NCBI RefSeq assembly: GCF_000317535.1
Contig: NC_019757.1
Location: 3,488,501 to 3,552,500 of the forward strand
DNA from: Cylindrospermum stagnale PCC 7417
GTDB lineage: Bacteria; Cyanobacteriota; Cyanobacteriia; Cyanobacteriales; Nostocaceae
Length of the DNA: 64,000 nucleotides
Direction of reading: 5' to 3'
In this document: positions 10,012-18,462 of the stretch, piece after piece
Layout: every line of letters starts with the position of its first letter
Numbering within the stretch: the stretch's first letter is position 1
Notes under the pieces: generated by a model
Database searches by the model: none
What the model was told of the DNA's origin: nothing
What the model saw: only the letters and a program-made list of their open reading frames with translations
Made by a program: the position numbers and the translations under genes

Positions 10012-10362
10012 CTATTTATCAAGTAGCTCGCCGGTTTTCTTCAGCTTCCGTACTTTCTTGCCTTCTGGGGTGAAAGTGTAACAGATGCGACTAGCGACGT
10101 TTTGTTTCGTGGAATAAAGCATCACGTTAGAGCTATGGATGGGGAATTCCTGGGTGACAATCCGCCCTGATTCTCCTTCTTGCTGGGGTTTAACGTGCTT
10201 AGTTTTAATATTTACACCTTTGACAAGGACTTTGCTGAGTTGGGGCAGAGCTTTGAGCACTTCTCCAACTTTACCTTTGTCTTTGCCAGCAATTACTTGC
10301 ACAGTGTCCCCAGTTTTGACGTGCATTTTATAAAAAACTTTGGGTTGCGGCTGTTTTGCCAT
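10012..10362 (-). CDS. rplX: 50S ribosomal protein L24
   Basis: Assembly-initiator protein with a KOW motif. The 116 residues include [20 protein letters not shown], the KOW core, then [12 protein letters not shown]. Its ATG overlaps the stop of rplN (TAATG at 10360-10364), so L14 and L24 are probably translationally coupled. Confidence 0.98.
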   Translation of the reverse strand: MAKQPQPKVFYKMHVKTGDTVQVIAGKDKGKVGEVLKALPQLSKVLVKGVNIKTKHVKPQQEGESGRIVTQEFPIHSSNVMLYSTKQNVASRICYTFTPEGKKVRKLKKTGELLDK

Positions 10363-10730
10363 TACAGCACCTCCGGAGCCAGAGAAACAATTTTGGTAAA
10401 GTTTTTGTCACGCAGTTCCCGTGCAACTGGTCCAAAGACCCGTGTACCTCTGGGATTACCATCTTTGTTGATGATTACTGCGGCGTTATCGTCAAAGCGA
10501 ATACACATGCCGCTATCACGATTTATAGCTTTGCGAGTACGGACAATTACAGCTTCCACGACATCAGACTTTTTTACAGCCATGTTGGGTTGGGCATCTT
10601 TGACAACGGCGATAATCTTATCGCCTACGCCGCCATAACGACGGTTACCACCGCCTAAGATGCGGATGCACATTAGTTTGCGGGCACCGCTATTATCTGC
10701 GACATTTAGGTAAGTTTGGGGTTGAATCAC
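10362..10730 (-). CDS. rplN: 50S ribosomal protein L14
   Basis: Large-subunit protein at the inter-subunit bridge next to L19 and the target of the silencing factor RsfS. The 122 residues begin [20 protein letters not shown] and include [20 protein letters not shown], both signature segments. It is full length. Confidence 0.99.
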   Translation of the reverse strand: MIQPQTYLNVADNSGARKLMCIRILGGGNRRYGGVGDKIIAVVKDAQPNMAVKKSDVVEAVIVRTRKAINRDSGMCIRFDDNAAVIINKDGNPRGTRVFGPVARELRDKNFTKIVSLAPEVL

Positions 10731-10772
10731 AATCGGTCTCCCTAAGGTCGTTGTTAACTTTGTAACAACTAT

Positions 10773-11024
10773 TTACGTGGTAGCTTTGGCGTTGAGGATT
10801 TCTGTTACTTGCCAGTGCTTAGTTTTACTCAGGGGTCTGGTTTCCTGAATCCGAACGCGATCGCCCACTTTGCACTTATTATCTTCGTCGTGGACTTTAT
10901 AGCGCTGGGTTTTAACTACAATTTTGCCGTACTTGGGATGGGGAGCTCGGTTTTCGATAGCGACTACCACCGTTTTTTGCATTTTGTCGCTCACTACCAA
11001 GCCGACTCGTTCTTTGACTGCCAT
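10773..11024 (-). CDS. rpsQ: 30S ribosomal protein S17
   Basis: 16S rRNA-binding protein with an OB fold. The 83 residues contain [19 protein letters not shown] and [18 protein letters not shown], the S17 signature. It starts six bases after the rpmC stop codon, consistent with one polycistronic mRNA. Confidence 0.98.
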   Translation of the reverse strand: MAVKERVGLVVSDKMQKTVVVAIENRAPHPKYGKIVVKTQRYKVHDEDNKCKVGDRVRIQETRPLSKTKHWQVTEILNAKATT

Positions 11025-11030
11025 AATCTC

Positions 11031-11258
11031 CTACTTTTCTGCTTTAGCCGATACACTTGCTGCCCGTTTGCGTTCTACCTCTACCGTCAGCAATTGGGCT
11101 AGGCGATGTCGGGCGTGTTTGAACTGGTGGGGCTTTTCTAGTTGTCTTGTTGCTTTTTGCAAGCGCAACTGAAATAGTTTTCTTTTAACTGCGAGAATTT
11201 CCTCAGACAGTTTATCGTCACTTAATTCTCTAGCTTCTGAAATTTTGGGAAGCGGCAT
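11031..11258 (-). CDS. rpmC: 50S ribosomal protein L29
   Basis: Small helical protein at the exit tunnel where trigger factor and SRP dock. The 75 residues show the two-helix layout with LSDDKLSEEILAVKRKLFQL and the KATRQLEKPHQFKHARHRLA hairpin. The C-terminal extension (ERKRAASVSAKAEK) is a little longer than in E. coli. It lies three bases after rplP. Confidence 0.97.
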   Translation of the reverse strand: MPLPKISEARELSDDKLSEEILAVKRKLFQLRLQKATRQLEKPHQFKHARHRLAQLLTVEVERKRAASVSAKAEK

Positions 11259-11261
11259 AAC

Positions 11262-11687
11262 CTACTCCTGCTCCTGTGGTTGAGAGCGGACAAGAAACTT
11301 AGTTTTTATAGGCAGCTTATGTGAAGCCAAACGCATAGCTTCACGGGCTATTTCTTCGGTCACACCACCGATTTCAAATAAAATTCGCCCAGGCTTAACT
11401 ACGGCTACCCAAAACTCTGGTGAACCCTTACCGGAACCCATCCGAGTTTCTGCGGGACGCATTGTTACAGGTTTATCTGGGAAAATCCGAATCCAGATTT
11501 GTCCACCTCTGCGGATATAACGGGTCATTGCCCGACGAGAAGCTTCAATTTGCCGGGAGGTGATCCAAGCTGGCTCTTGAGCTTGGAGTGCAAAATCACC
11601 AAAATTGAAGGTGCTACCACGGCTGGCGAGACCCTCCATCCGTCCGCGTTGTTGTTTGCGGAATTTAGTTCTTCTAGGACTTAACAT
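11262..11687 (-). CDS. rplP: 50S ribosomal protein L16
   Basis: Binds near the A site of the large subunit. The 141 residues start [19 protein letters not shown] and contain [20 protein letters not shown] and [20 protein letters not shown], all diagnostic. It is full length and between rpsC and rpmC. Confidence 0.99.
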   Translation of the reverse strand: MLSPRRTKFRKQQRGRMEGLASRGSTFNFGDFALQAQEPAWITSRQIEASRRAMTRYIRRGGQIWIRIFPDKPVTMRPAETRMGSGKGSPEFWVAVVKPGRILFEIGGVTEEIAREAMRLASHKLPIKTKFLVRSQPQEQE

Positions 11688-11689
11688 GA

Positions 11690-11770
11690 CTTACTAATTG
11701 GTAATCGGTAATTGGGAAAAAGGTAATTGGTAATTGGTAATTAGTTCTTTTATTTCCTATTACCTATTAC
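11690..11770. repeat. GGTAATT-type tandem repeats between rpsC and rplP
   Basis: The gap of about 93 bases is largely repeated GGTAATTG/GGTAATC heptamers and related CCTATTAC units. It is an STRR-type filler within the ribosomal operon and shows no coding signal. Confidence 0.6.
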
Positions 11771-11780
11771 CCATGACTTA

Positions 11781-12548
11781 TTACCCCTCATTTGAGCGGT
11801 CTTCAAATTGCTGGCGACGGCGTTGTTGTTGACGACGACGAGGTTCGCGATCGCGATCTCGATCACGGGTTGTAGGTGGTGGAGGAGTTTCTTCCTGTCC
11901 AGGGATAATTTCTCCTTTAAACACCCAAACTTTGATGCCGAGAATGCCATAAACCGTTTTGGCTGTGCAATAAGAGTAGTCAATGTCAGCCCGTAAGGTA
12001 TGTAGAGGTACTCTACCTTCACGAGTCCACTCTGTCCGGGCAATTTCTGCACCGTTGAGCCGACCACTAACTTGCACTTTAATACCTTGAACACCAGCCC
12101 TTTGGGCACGCTGGATTGCTTGCCGTACTACCCGACGGAATGAAACACGGCGTTCCAATTGTTGAGCGATGTATTCTGCAATCAGGTAGGCATCAGCATC
12201 AACTCGTTGCACTTCAACTACGTTAATGCGAATTTGGCGATTGCTACCCAAAAGTTCTTGAAGTCCGGTACGCAAAGCTTCGATACCTTGACCACCACGA
12301 CCTACTACTACACCAGGTCTGGCTGTGCGTACCTCTAGGTCGATTTGGTCAGCTTTGCGCTCAATCCGCACCTCGGAAATCCCGGCGTTATTTGGCGCCA
12401 GTCTGCCGAGCTTTTGTTCTATGTATTGACGAAGTTTGTAGTCTTCTTGTAGCAATTCTGGATAACGGTCAGGAACGGCAAACCAACGGGATTGGTGCTC
12501 TTGGGTAATACCCAGCCGAAAACCAACTGGATGAATCTTCTGTCCCAC
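11781..12548 (-). CDS. rpsC: 30S ribosomal protein S3
   Basis: Head protein with a KH domain that helps form the mRNA entry tunnel. The 255 residues begin [20 protein letters not shown], include the KH segment [17 protein letters not shown] and the C-terminal S3 domain [20 protein letters not shown]. After about residue 215 there is an unusual low-complexity tail rich in Arg, Asp and Gln (for example [16 protein letters not shown]), a lineage-specific extension. Confidence 0.98.
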   Translation of the reverse strand: MGQKIHPVGFRLGITQEHQSRWFAVPDRYPELLQEDYKLRQYIEQKLGRLAPNNAGISEVRIERKADQIDLEVRTARPGVVVGRGGQGIEALRTGLQELLGSNRQIRINVVEVQRVDADAYLIAEYIAQQLERRVSFRRVVRQAIQRAQRAGVQGIKVQVSGRLNGAEIARTEWTREGRVPLHTLRADIDYSYCTAKTVYGILGIKVWVFKGEIIPGQEETPPPPTTRDRDRDREPRRRQQQRRRQQFEDRSNEG

Positions 12549-12600
12549 AAATGCTTCCTCTAAAATTTCTTACTTTACGCAGTTTTTCGTGTAAGCGTGC

Positions 12601-12960
12601 TTATTGGGCAGTGGCGTTAGCAGCAACAGCAACAGTGATATGACACGTCGGCTTGCGAATTTGGTAAGCTCGTCCCTGAGCTCTGGGCTGGAACCGCTTC
12701 AGAACCGGGCCTTGATCGGCGTATGCCTGGGTAATCACCAAATCAGTTCGATCTAGCCCAGCATTATGCTCGGCATTGGCAGCGGCACTTCTGAGAACCT
12801 TTAATACTGGTTCACAAGCTCTATAGGGCATGAATTCTAGGATGATTAACGCTTCTCTGTATGATCGTCCCCGAATTTGATCGAGGACACGGCGTACTTT
12901 GTAGGGAGAGATGCGGATATAACGCGCGATCGCTTTTGCTTCAGTAGTATCAGTAGCCAT
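12601..12960 (-). CDS. rplV: 50S ribosomal protein L22
   Basis: Lines the peptide exit tunnel. The 119 residues include [20 protein letters not shown] and the hairpin [21 protein letters not shown] start at 12960 (MATDTTEAK), where GGAG lies at good distance. An ATG twelve bases upstream contains that same GGAG and is unlikely to be the start. Confidence 0.98.
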   Translation of the reverse strand: MATDTTEAKAIARYIRISPYKVRRVLDQIRGRSYREALIILEFMPYRACEPVLKVLRSAAANAEHNAGLDRTDLVITQAYADQGPVLKRFQPRAQGRAYQIRKPTCHITVAVAANATAQ

Positions 12961-13032
12961 AATTTTCTCCATTTGTCAATAGTCATTAGTCAATAGTCAT
13001 TAGTTTAAGGACTAAGGACTAAGAGCTATTGA

Positions 13033-13311
13033 CTATCTGCCTGCTTTTTTGTCACTTTTTCCATGACCCCTGTAGGTACGAGTTGGGGCAAATTCCCCCA
13101 GCTTATGCCCTACCATTTGCTCATTTACAAAAACTGGAACGTGTTGGCGACCATTGTGAACCGCTATGGTATGACCTACCATCAGGGGCAAAATTGTCGA
13201 AGCTCTCGACCAAGTTTTAATAACTTGCTTTTCGTTTTTAGCGTTCAGCTTTTCAATCTTACTGAGCAGATGATCAGCGACGAAAGGACCTTTTTTTAGA
13301 GAACGACCCAT
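13033..13311 (-). CDS. rpsS: 30S ribosomal protein S19
   Basis: Head protein paired with S13. The 92 residues start [20 protein letters not shown] and contain [17 protein letters not shown] and [16 protein letters not shown], the full S19 signature. It is separated from rplB by a 189-base repeat-containing gap instead of the usual few bases. Confidence 0.99.
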   Translation of the reverse strand: MGRSLKKGPFVADHLLSKIEKLNAKNEKQVIKTWSRASTILPLMVGHTIAVHNGRQHVPVFVNEQMVGHKLGEFAPTRTYRGHGKSDKKAGR

Positions 13312-13500
13312 AGTTAGATTTTGGATTTTGGATTTTGGTGATGCAGCGCGGTCTTGGGCGTCTCCCCAATGAGCGACTGCGGAACCCGGAGGAATTTTGG
13401 ATTTAGAATTTCGGATTTTGGATAATTAGGCTTCTGCTCAGAATTCACAAATTTTGAATGCTTAAAAGTAGACCCGATCTAAAATCCAAAATTTCAAATT
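13312..13500. repeat. repeat-filled gap between rplB and rpsS
   Basis: Contains GGATTTT heptamers on both sides and one copy of the dispersed repeat with core GCGGTCTTGGGCGTCTCCCC at about 13345-13393, ending in AACCCGGAGG. No coding signal. The copy is in the same orientation as those at 7748 and 15456. Confidence 0.75.
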
Positions 13501-14364
13501 CTAGGACTGACGACCGCCACGACCACGTTTAGAAGATTTGCGGCGACGACGCACAATCAATTTGCTGCTGAGTTTCTTCCGGTTCCGTGTCTTAGCACCC
13601 AAGGTAGGTTTACCCCAAGGTGTCACAGGTCCTGGTCTACCGATAGGCGCCCTACCTTCACCACCGCCATGTGGGTGGTCAACCGGGTTCATGACGCTAC
13701 CTCTGACCTTAGGACGGCGACCCTTCCAACGGTTTCGCCCTGCTTTACCTGCACTCAGGTTTCTGGCATCGGTGTTGCCTACTTGTCCGATGGTGGCGTA
13801 GCATTCACGCCGAATCAAGCGAACTTCTCCCGAAGGCAACTTGAGAGTTACATAATTACCTTCTTTTGCCACTACTTGGGCTGTAGCACCAGCAGCACGC
13901 ACGATTTGACCGCCTTTACCAGGAGTCATTTCTACGTTGTGAACGCTAGTACCCAAGGGTATGTTGGAGAGGGGCAAAGCATTGCCATCCTCAAAGGGTG
14001 CATCAGAGCCAGCAATCACGGTTTTCCCCACAGTCAACCCGTTGGGTTGGAGGATATAGCGTTTTTCGCCATCTGCATAAAGCAACAGGGCAATCCGCGC
14101 GTTCCGGTTGGGATCGTATTCAATTGCTGTAACTGTAGCCGGAATATTCCGCTTATCTCTTTTAAAGTCAATAATGCGGTAAAGCTGTTTGTGTCCGCCA
14201 CCCCGGCGACGGCTGGTTATCCGCCCTTGATTATTCCGACCTTTGGGACGATGTACCGATTCAGTTAGTGATTTTTCTGGCTCGGATTTCGTGATTTCCG
14301 CAAAGTCGGAGATTGTAACTTGGCGAGTACTGGGGGTATAAGGGCGATAAGAACGAGTACCCAT
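13501..14364 (-). CDS. rplB: 50S ribosomal protein L2
   Basis: Core large-subunit protein needed for peptidyl-transferase centre formation and subunit association. The 287 residues start [20 protein letters not shown] and include the signature [20 protein letters not shown] with its conserved His near the C-terminus. Full length, with a basic [16 protein letters not shown] tail. Confidence 0.99.
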   Translation of the reverse strand: MGTRSYRPYTPSTRQVTISDFAEITKSEPEKSLTESVHRPKGRNNQGRITSRRRGGGHKQLYRIIDFKRDKRNIPATVTAIEYDPNRNARIALLLYADGEKRYILQPNGLTVGKTVIAGSDAPFEDGNALPLSNIPLGTSVHNVEMTPGKGGQIVRAAGATAQVVAKEGNYVTLKLPSGEVRLIRRECYATIGQVGNTDARNLSAGKAGRNRWKGRRPKVRGSVMNPVDHPHGGGEGRAPIGRPGPVTPWGKPTLGAKTRNRKKLSSKLIVRRRRKSSKRGRGGRQS

Positions 14365-14469
14365 AAACGATTTTTGATTTCAGATTTTGGATTTTGGATT
14401 ATCCGCTGGTCTACTGTTAATTTCAGATTTTGGATTTTGGATTAAATCTAAAAACTAAAATCTAAAATT
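14365..14469. repeat. GGATTTT-type tandem repeats between rplW and rplB
   Basis: Two blocks of the heptamer GATTTTG (TTTCAGATTTTGGATTTTGG) separated by about 40 bases. STRR-type filler with no coding signal. Confidence 0.55.
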
Positions 14470-14784
14470 TTAGACTTCTGGGAATAGAACCTGTCTAATC
14501 TTTTCTTCGTCCCCAGGTGCGACGGTGACAATAGCTCGCTTGTATTGGGGCTTGAAACCAACGAATTTACCAACGCGCCGTTTTTTACGCGGTGGCATAT
14601 GAGTATTAACTTTGACAACCTTGACCTGAAACAAGTCTTCAATTGCTGCCCTAATTTGCAGCTTGGTTGCTTTGGGAATTACTTCAAAAGTGTATTTATT
14701 TTCTTCCATCTGGATGGTCGCCTTCTCGGTGACAATGGGGCGACGCACTAAATCGGCAAGGTCACGGGGGTCAAACTTAGCCAC
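14470..14784 (-). CDS. rplW: 50S ribosomal protein L23
   Basis: Tunnel-exit protein and docking site for SRP and trigger factor. The 104 residues include [20 protein letters not shown] and the [20 protein letters not shown] loop. Its start overlaps the end of rplD by eight bases, so the two are probably translationally coupled. Confidence 0.98.
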   Translation of the reverse strand: MAKFDPRDLADLVRRPIVTEKATIQMEENKYTFEVIPKATKLQIRAAIEDLFQVKVVKVNTHMPPRKKRRVGKFVGFKPQYKRAIVTVAPGDEEKIRQVLFPEV

Positions 14785-15409
14785 TGTAGACCTCCTGAAT
14801 TTTTTCTAGGGCTGATGCTGTAACTACAACCTTGTCAGCGTGGAGTAAATCGTAAACATTTAGCTGGTCAGCGGCAATTAGCTTTAAGTTCTCAATATTG
14901 CGGGCTGATAAACGGATGTTTTCGGCAATTTCCGGCAAAATTAACAGCGCCTTAATTTCCGGTGCTGCTCCCCAACGAGCCAATGCTGCTACCAATTCCT
15001 TGGTTTTGGGGCGTTGTAGCTCGGCGCTAAATTCTTCTACCACTATCAAGTCTTCAATGCGACTAACTAAGGCTGTCCGCAGTGCTAAACGCCGCTCTTT
15101 GCGATTCAACTTTAGGTCAAAATCTCTGGGTTTGGGACCAAAAATTACACCGCCACCACGCCAGAGGGGTGAACGAATAGAACCTGCACGAGCACGACCA
15201 GTACCTTTTTGTCTCCAAGGTTTGCGACCGCCACCTCTGACTTCAGAGCGAGTTTTTGTACTTGCGGTTCCTTGGCGAGCATTGTTCAATTGTCTGACTA
15301 ATGCCCTATGTACAATATGAGATGCCGTTTCTGGTTTGGCAACTCGCAACTCGAAGGTCGTCTCTCCGACTTGCTCTCCTTGCCAATTTTTAATTACACT
15401 CTCAACCAT
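14777..15409 (-). CDS. rplD: 50S ribosomal protein L4
   Basis: Tunnel-constriction protein; in E. coli it also regulates the S10 operon. The 210 residues contain [20 protein letters not shown], the extended loop that reaches into the tunnel, and [20 protein letters not shown] near the C-terminus. Whether it autoregulates in cyanobacteria cannot be told from sequence. Confidence 0.99.
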   Translation of the reverse strand: MVESVIKNWQGEQVGETTFELRVAKPETASHIVHRALVRQLNNARQGTASTKTRSEVRGGGRKPWRQKGTGRARAGSIRSPLWRGGGVIFGPKPRDFDLKLNRKERRLALRTALVSRIEDLIVVEEFSAELQRPKTKELVAALARWGAAPEIKALLILPEIAENIRLSARNIENLKLIAADQLNVYDLLHADKVVVTASALEKIQEVYSG

Positions 15410-15419
15410 TTTGCTATTT

Positions 15420-15545
15420 GTCCTTTGTTAGTTGTCAGTTGTCAGTTGTCAGTTGTGAGTCAGTGCGGTCTTGGGGTTCTCCCTCATGAGCAACTGACTT
15501 TCCCCGAAGGATTCAGTGGTCAGTACTCCTGAGTTTTGCTGCTGA
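15420..15545. repeat. tandem TCAGTTG repeats and dispersed repeat in the rplC-rplD gap
   Basis: Three TCAGTTG heptamers are followed by a copy of the dispersed repeat (core GTGCGGTCTTGGGGTTCTCC, about 15456-15515, ending CCCCGAAGGATTCAG). No coding signal. The frame running through it on the plus strand is a by-product. Confidence 0.75.
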
Positions 15546-15561
15546 CGCTGACAGCTAACAG

Positions 15562-16203
15562 CTATTTTGCTCTACCTACTAGGGTTGCAGGCACGATACT
15601 TACTAGAGCACCTGGTTTGCCAGGAATTGCTCCCTTAATTAGCAATAAGTTGCGTTCTGCGTCTACTCGTACCACAGTTAGCTTGCTAATTGTCACGCGT
15701 TTACCGCCCAAACGCCCTGCCATCCGCTTACCTGGATAGACACGACCTGGTGTAGTACCGGCACCGATGGAACCTGGCGCTCTGTGGTTTTTGGAACCAT
15801 GTGACATGGGTCCGCGACCAAAGTTGTTACGCTTTTGGTTGCCTGCAAAACCACGCCCGATGCTTGTGCCGACTACATCGACAATTTGACCTGCACTAAA
15901 AATATCTGCTTTAATCGCTTGACCTAATGCGTAGTCGCTGGAGCTATCGGTGCGATATTCGTTTAAGTGACGCAATGCTGGGGCAGATGATTTTGCCAAA
16001 TGTCCTAGCAGGGGTCTGTTTAGTGCCTTTGGTTTGACTTCGCCATAACCAACTTGGATGGCGGAGTAACCGTCGGTTTGTTTCGTTTTAACTTGTGTGA
16101 CAGTGCATGGCCCGGCTTGAATAATCGTGACAGGAATAGCTCTTCCTGCCTCGTCAAAGATTTGAGTCATGCCCAGCTTGGTGCCGAGAATACCTACAGA
16201 CAC
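15562..16203 (-). CDS. rplC: 50S ribosomal protein L3
   Basis: Early 23S rRNA binder near the peptidyl-transferase centre. The 213 residues start [20 protein letters not shown] and contain [20 protein letters not shown], the conserved loop. The start is GTG, with AGGAG about ten bases upstream (16218-16222). It is the first gene of this cluster, because rpsJ is not adjacent in cyanobacteria. Confidence 0.98.
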   Translation of the reverse strand: MSVGILGTKLGMTQIFDEAGRAIPVTIIQAGPCTVTQVKTKQTDGYSAIQVGYGEVKPKALNRPLLGHLAKSSAPALRHLNEYRTDSSSDYALGQAIKADIFSAGQIVDVVGTSIGRGFAGNQKRNNFGRGPMSHGSKNHRAPGSIGAGTTPGRVYPGKRMAGRLGGKRVTISKLTVVRVDAERNLLLIKGAIPGKPGALVSIVPATLVGRAK

Positions 16204-17070
16204 AGTAACTGGTTCTCCTTTCTAGTTGCTGACCTTGGAATCGGATTTTAGAGGACACACTTTTTCAGCGTCAGCTGAGGGTGGACGAGCCTCTGGCATT
16301 TGTACTAGCTGATACTAGTTCAAATTCTTTGTGACGCAACAAACCGTGTCCCTACTGTTTGGTGAATCTGTCTACTTTCACTCTCTTGGTCACCAGAACA
16401 GCCATCGGTGTCTTCCCAATCATTGGGAAGGAATTACTTCTGGAATCAATGCAAGGCGCTACTGCTTTACGCTTTGTGCAGCAATGCTTTCGTCCAAGCA
16501 ATTACTCTGGCACTCTGGAGGTTGTAGTTGGACTTAAGCGGCTGATTTCCGCTCAGTATCCTTTTCCTGAGGCTGATGCAATGCGATTAAACCAACATTG
16601 CTGCTCATTTTCTACTTCACTAATTACTTTAAACTATTGTTTAAGGTTTTGCCTGTTTTTTTTTCAGGGGCTTCAGGTGTGAATGTAGTCTGGATCTGAG
16701 GTTTAACTGTGGTTTTTTGTCCGCCAGACCCTCAATTGACCGGAAAGCTTTTTTAGTTTACCAGTCTCTTACCCATCTCAGCCAGCTAATTCCTTGAGGA
16801 ATCGATATCATCAGCCCTTGATGCTAACACTAGCTTAGAATGCGAATAAGAGGGTACTCTATTTTTACTGTTTGGTCACGATCTCAAAATATAAATCATT
16901 TCTTTACTTTTGTCCAGTATTTTGCCAGGAATTTTTGGCTTGGGGTAAGGGAGCAAGACGTAAGTTCGGTCTTCAAAACCATTTTGCTTAAATTATGTCA
17001 CTTAATCTAACTTAATCTCTTGGCAAACGGTAAATAATAGAGATATCTAAGTGGAATAAGACGAAAATCT
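16204..17070. other. 867-bp divergent intergenic region between ndhN and the ribosomal operon
   Basis: This must hold the promoter(s) of the rplC operon (minus) and ndhN (plus). Frames of 68-107 codons on the plus strand at 16331-16682 have no ribosome site and no recognisable composition, so I do not call them. No convincing -10/-35 pair was pinned down. The length leaves room for a long mRNA leader upstream of rplC. Confidence 0.5.
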
Positions 17071-17547
17071 ATGGCACTACTTACCACTGGCAATGCTTTA
17101 ATTCGGGATCTGGAAAAATTTGGTGCTCTTGGGGTATATGTTCCTCTGGAAGGGGGTTATGAAGGTCGATATCGCCGCCGACTACGTGCGGCTGGCTATG
17201 CTAACCTCCATATTACAGCGAGGGGATTGGGCGATGTGGCTGCTTATCTGACAAGAGTTCATGGTGTCAGACCGCCGCATCTTGGTAAAAAAAGTACTGG
17301 TAGTGGTGCGGCTGTGGGTGAGGTATACTATCTACCCCCGATTCTCAGTTATCAGCTAGAACAGTTACCACCCAAGTCTAAGGGGTTGGTATTGTGGATT
17401 ATTGAAGGGCATATTCTTTCCAATCAGGAAGTTGAGTATTTAGCGACTTTGCCCGGTTTAGAACCACGGGTGAAGGTTGTAATTGAGCGGGGTGGCGATC
17501 GCGCTTTCCGTTGGACGCCTCTGGAAAAAACACTGTTAGCAGCTTAA
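17071..17547 (+). CDS. ndhN: NAD(P)H-quinone oxidoreductase subunit N
   Basis: Oxygenic-photosynthesis-specific subunit of the thylakoid NDH-1 complex, which takes part in cyclic electron flow and respiration. The 158 residues start MALLTTGNALIRDLEKFGAL and contain GGYEGRYRRRLRAAGYANLH and EVYYLPPILSYQLEQLPPKS, as expected for NdhN; there are no membrane segments, matching a peripheral subunit. It is divergent from the rplC operon and is followed by a terminator-like hairpin. Confidence 0.96.
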   Translation: MALLTTGNALIRDLEKFGALGVYVPLEGGYEGRYRRRLRAAGYANLHITARGLGDVAAYLTRVHGVRPPHLGKKSTGSGAAVGEVYYLPPILSYQLEQLPPKSKGLVLWIIEGHILSNQEVEYLATLPGLEPRVKVVIERGGDRAFRWTPLEKTLLAA

Positions 17548-17556
17548 AAACCAAAA

Positions 17557-17587
17557 GGGCGGGGAAACCCCGCCCCTACGTTTTTTT
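17557..17587 (+). terminator. terminator-like hairpin after ndhN
   Basis: A perfect 8-bp GC-rich stem (GGGCGGGG / CCCCGCCC, loop AAA) at 17557-17575 is followed, after five bases, by a run of seven T. It lies ten bases after the ndhN stop. Confidence 0.65.
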
Positions 17588-17653
17588 GTTGCGTGCGATC
17601 GCTATTAGGGGTTTAATTTTGAGTAATTTAGAGTTGACAAAAGTAGGTAAGTT

Positions 17654-18274
17654 ATGCTCCAAGCTTTACCAAAACCAGTAACTTTTGCAGATTTTGTAGA
17701 GTGGAAGCCAGAAGAGAAGCGTTATGAACTGCATAATGGGGTAATTGTCGAAGTGAATCAGCCTATAGGAGAACATGAAGATATTAAAGGGTTTTTGATT
17801 GTCGAGTTAGGTTTTGAATGTAAACGATTAAATCTCCCTTACGGCATACCTAATCAAGTCCTAGTCAAGCCGCCTGAGGGTGAATCATGCTATTTACCAG
17901 ATGTAGTGGTACTAAATCGCTCTAATTTAGTAAATGAGCCGTTATGGAAAAAAGAATCTACTGTTACTCAAGGTGCATCAATTCCATTAGTAATAGAAGT
18001 TGTTAGTACTAACTGGCGAATTGATTATTTAACGAAAGCTAGGGATTATGAAGAGATTGGTATTCAAGAATATTGGATTGTTGATTATTTAGCTTTGGGT
18101 GGGACTCCCTACATAGGGAATCCGAAGCAACCAACTATTTCTATTTACGAATTGATTGATGGTGAGTATCAGGTTAGCCGATTTAGAAGTGATGAGCGGA
18201 TAGTTTCACCATCTTTCCCGGAGTTGAATTTGACTGTGGAACAGATTTTTCAAGCTGGTAGTATTTTGGGTTAG
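17654..18274 (+). CDS. Uma2 family endonuclease (DUF820, PD-(D/E)XK fold)
   Basis: Member of a family greatly expanded in cyanobacteria with a restriction-endonuclease-like fold; the cellular role is unknown. The 206 residues show the expected core: LPDVVVL (metal-binding Asp), then IPLVIEVVS (Glu), then TKARDYEEIGIQEYWIVD (Lys). The N-terminal FADFVEWKPEEKRYELHNG is the family opening. It stands alone, with a strong terminator downstream. Confidence 0.9.
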   Translation: MLQALPKPVTFADFVEWKPEEKRYELHNGVIVEVNQPIGEHEDIKGFLIVELGFECKRLNLPYGIPNQVLVKPPEGESCYLPDVVVLNRSNLVNEPLWKKESTVTQGASIPLVIEVVSTNWRIDYLTKARDYEEIGIQEYWIVDYLALGGTPYIGNPKQPTISIYELIDGEYQVSRFRSDERIVSPSFPELNLTVEQIFQAGSILG

Positions 18275-18379
18275 CGATCGCAAAAAGACTCTGATAGCAG
18301 TTTAGTCCGCCCAGAAATGAATTTCAGGGCTAATAGCTAAAGTCTACTGAAGTAGACTAAAAATTTTCCCGAATATATT

Positions 18380-18405
18380 AGTCATCTAGAGATGACTTTT
18401 TTTAT
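18380..18405 (+). terminator. intrinsic terminator after the Uma2 gene
   Basis: Perfect 8-bp stem AGTCATCT / AGATGACT with a two-base AG spacer, followed at once by seven T. A second small hairpin (AGTCTACT / AGTAGACT) lies about 25 bases upstream. Confidence 0.75.
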
Positions 18406-18462
18406 TAGCAAAGAAGCAGGGTGAAGTTGTGTTGTATGAGCTTGTGGATCGCAAAACAGTGT

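Noticed and set aside
16359-16682. 107-codon plus-strand frame before ndhN
   Set aside because: No ribosome site, no recognisable domain, and cysteine/phenylalanine-rich end typical of non-coding DNA.
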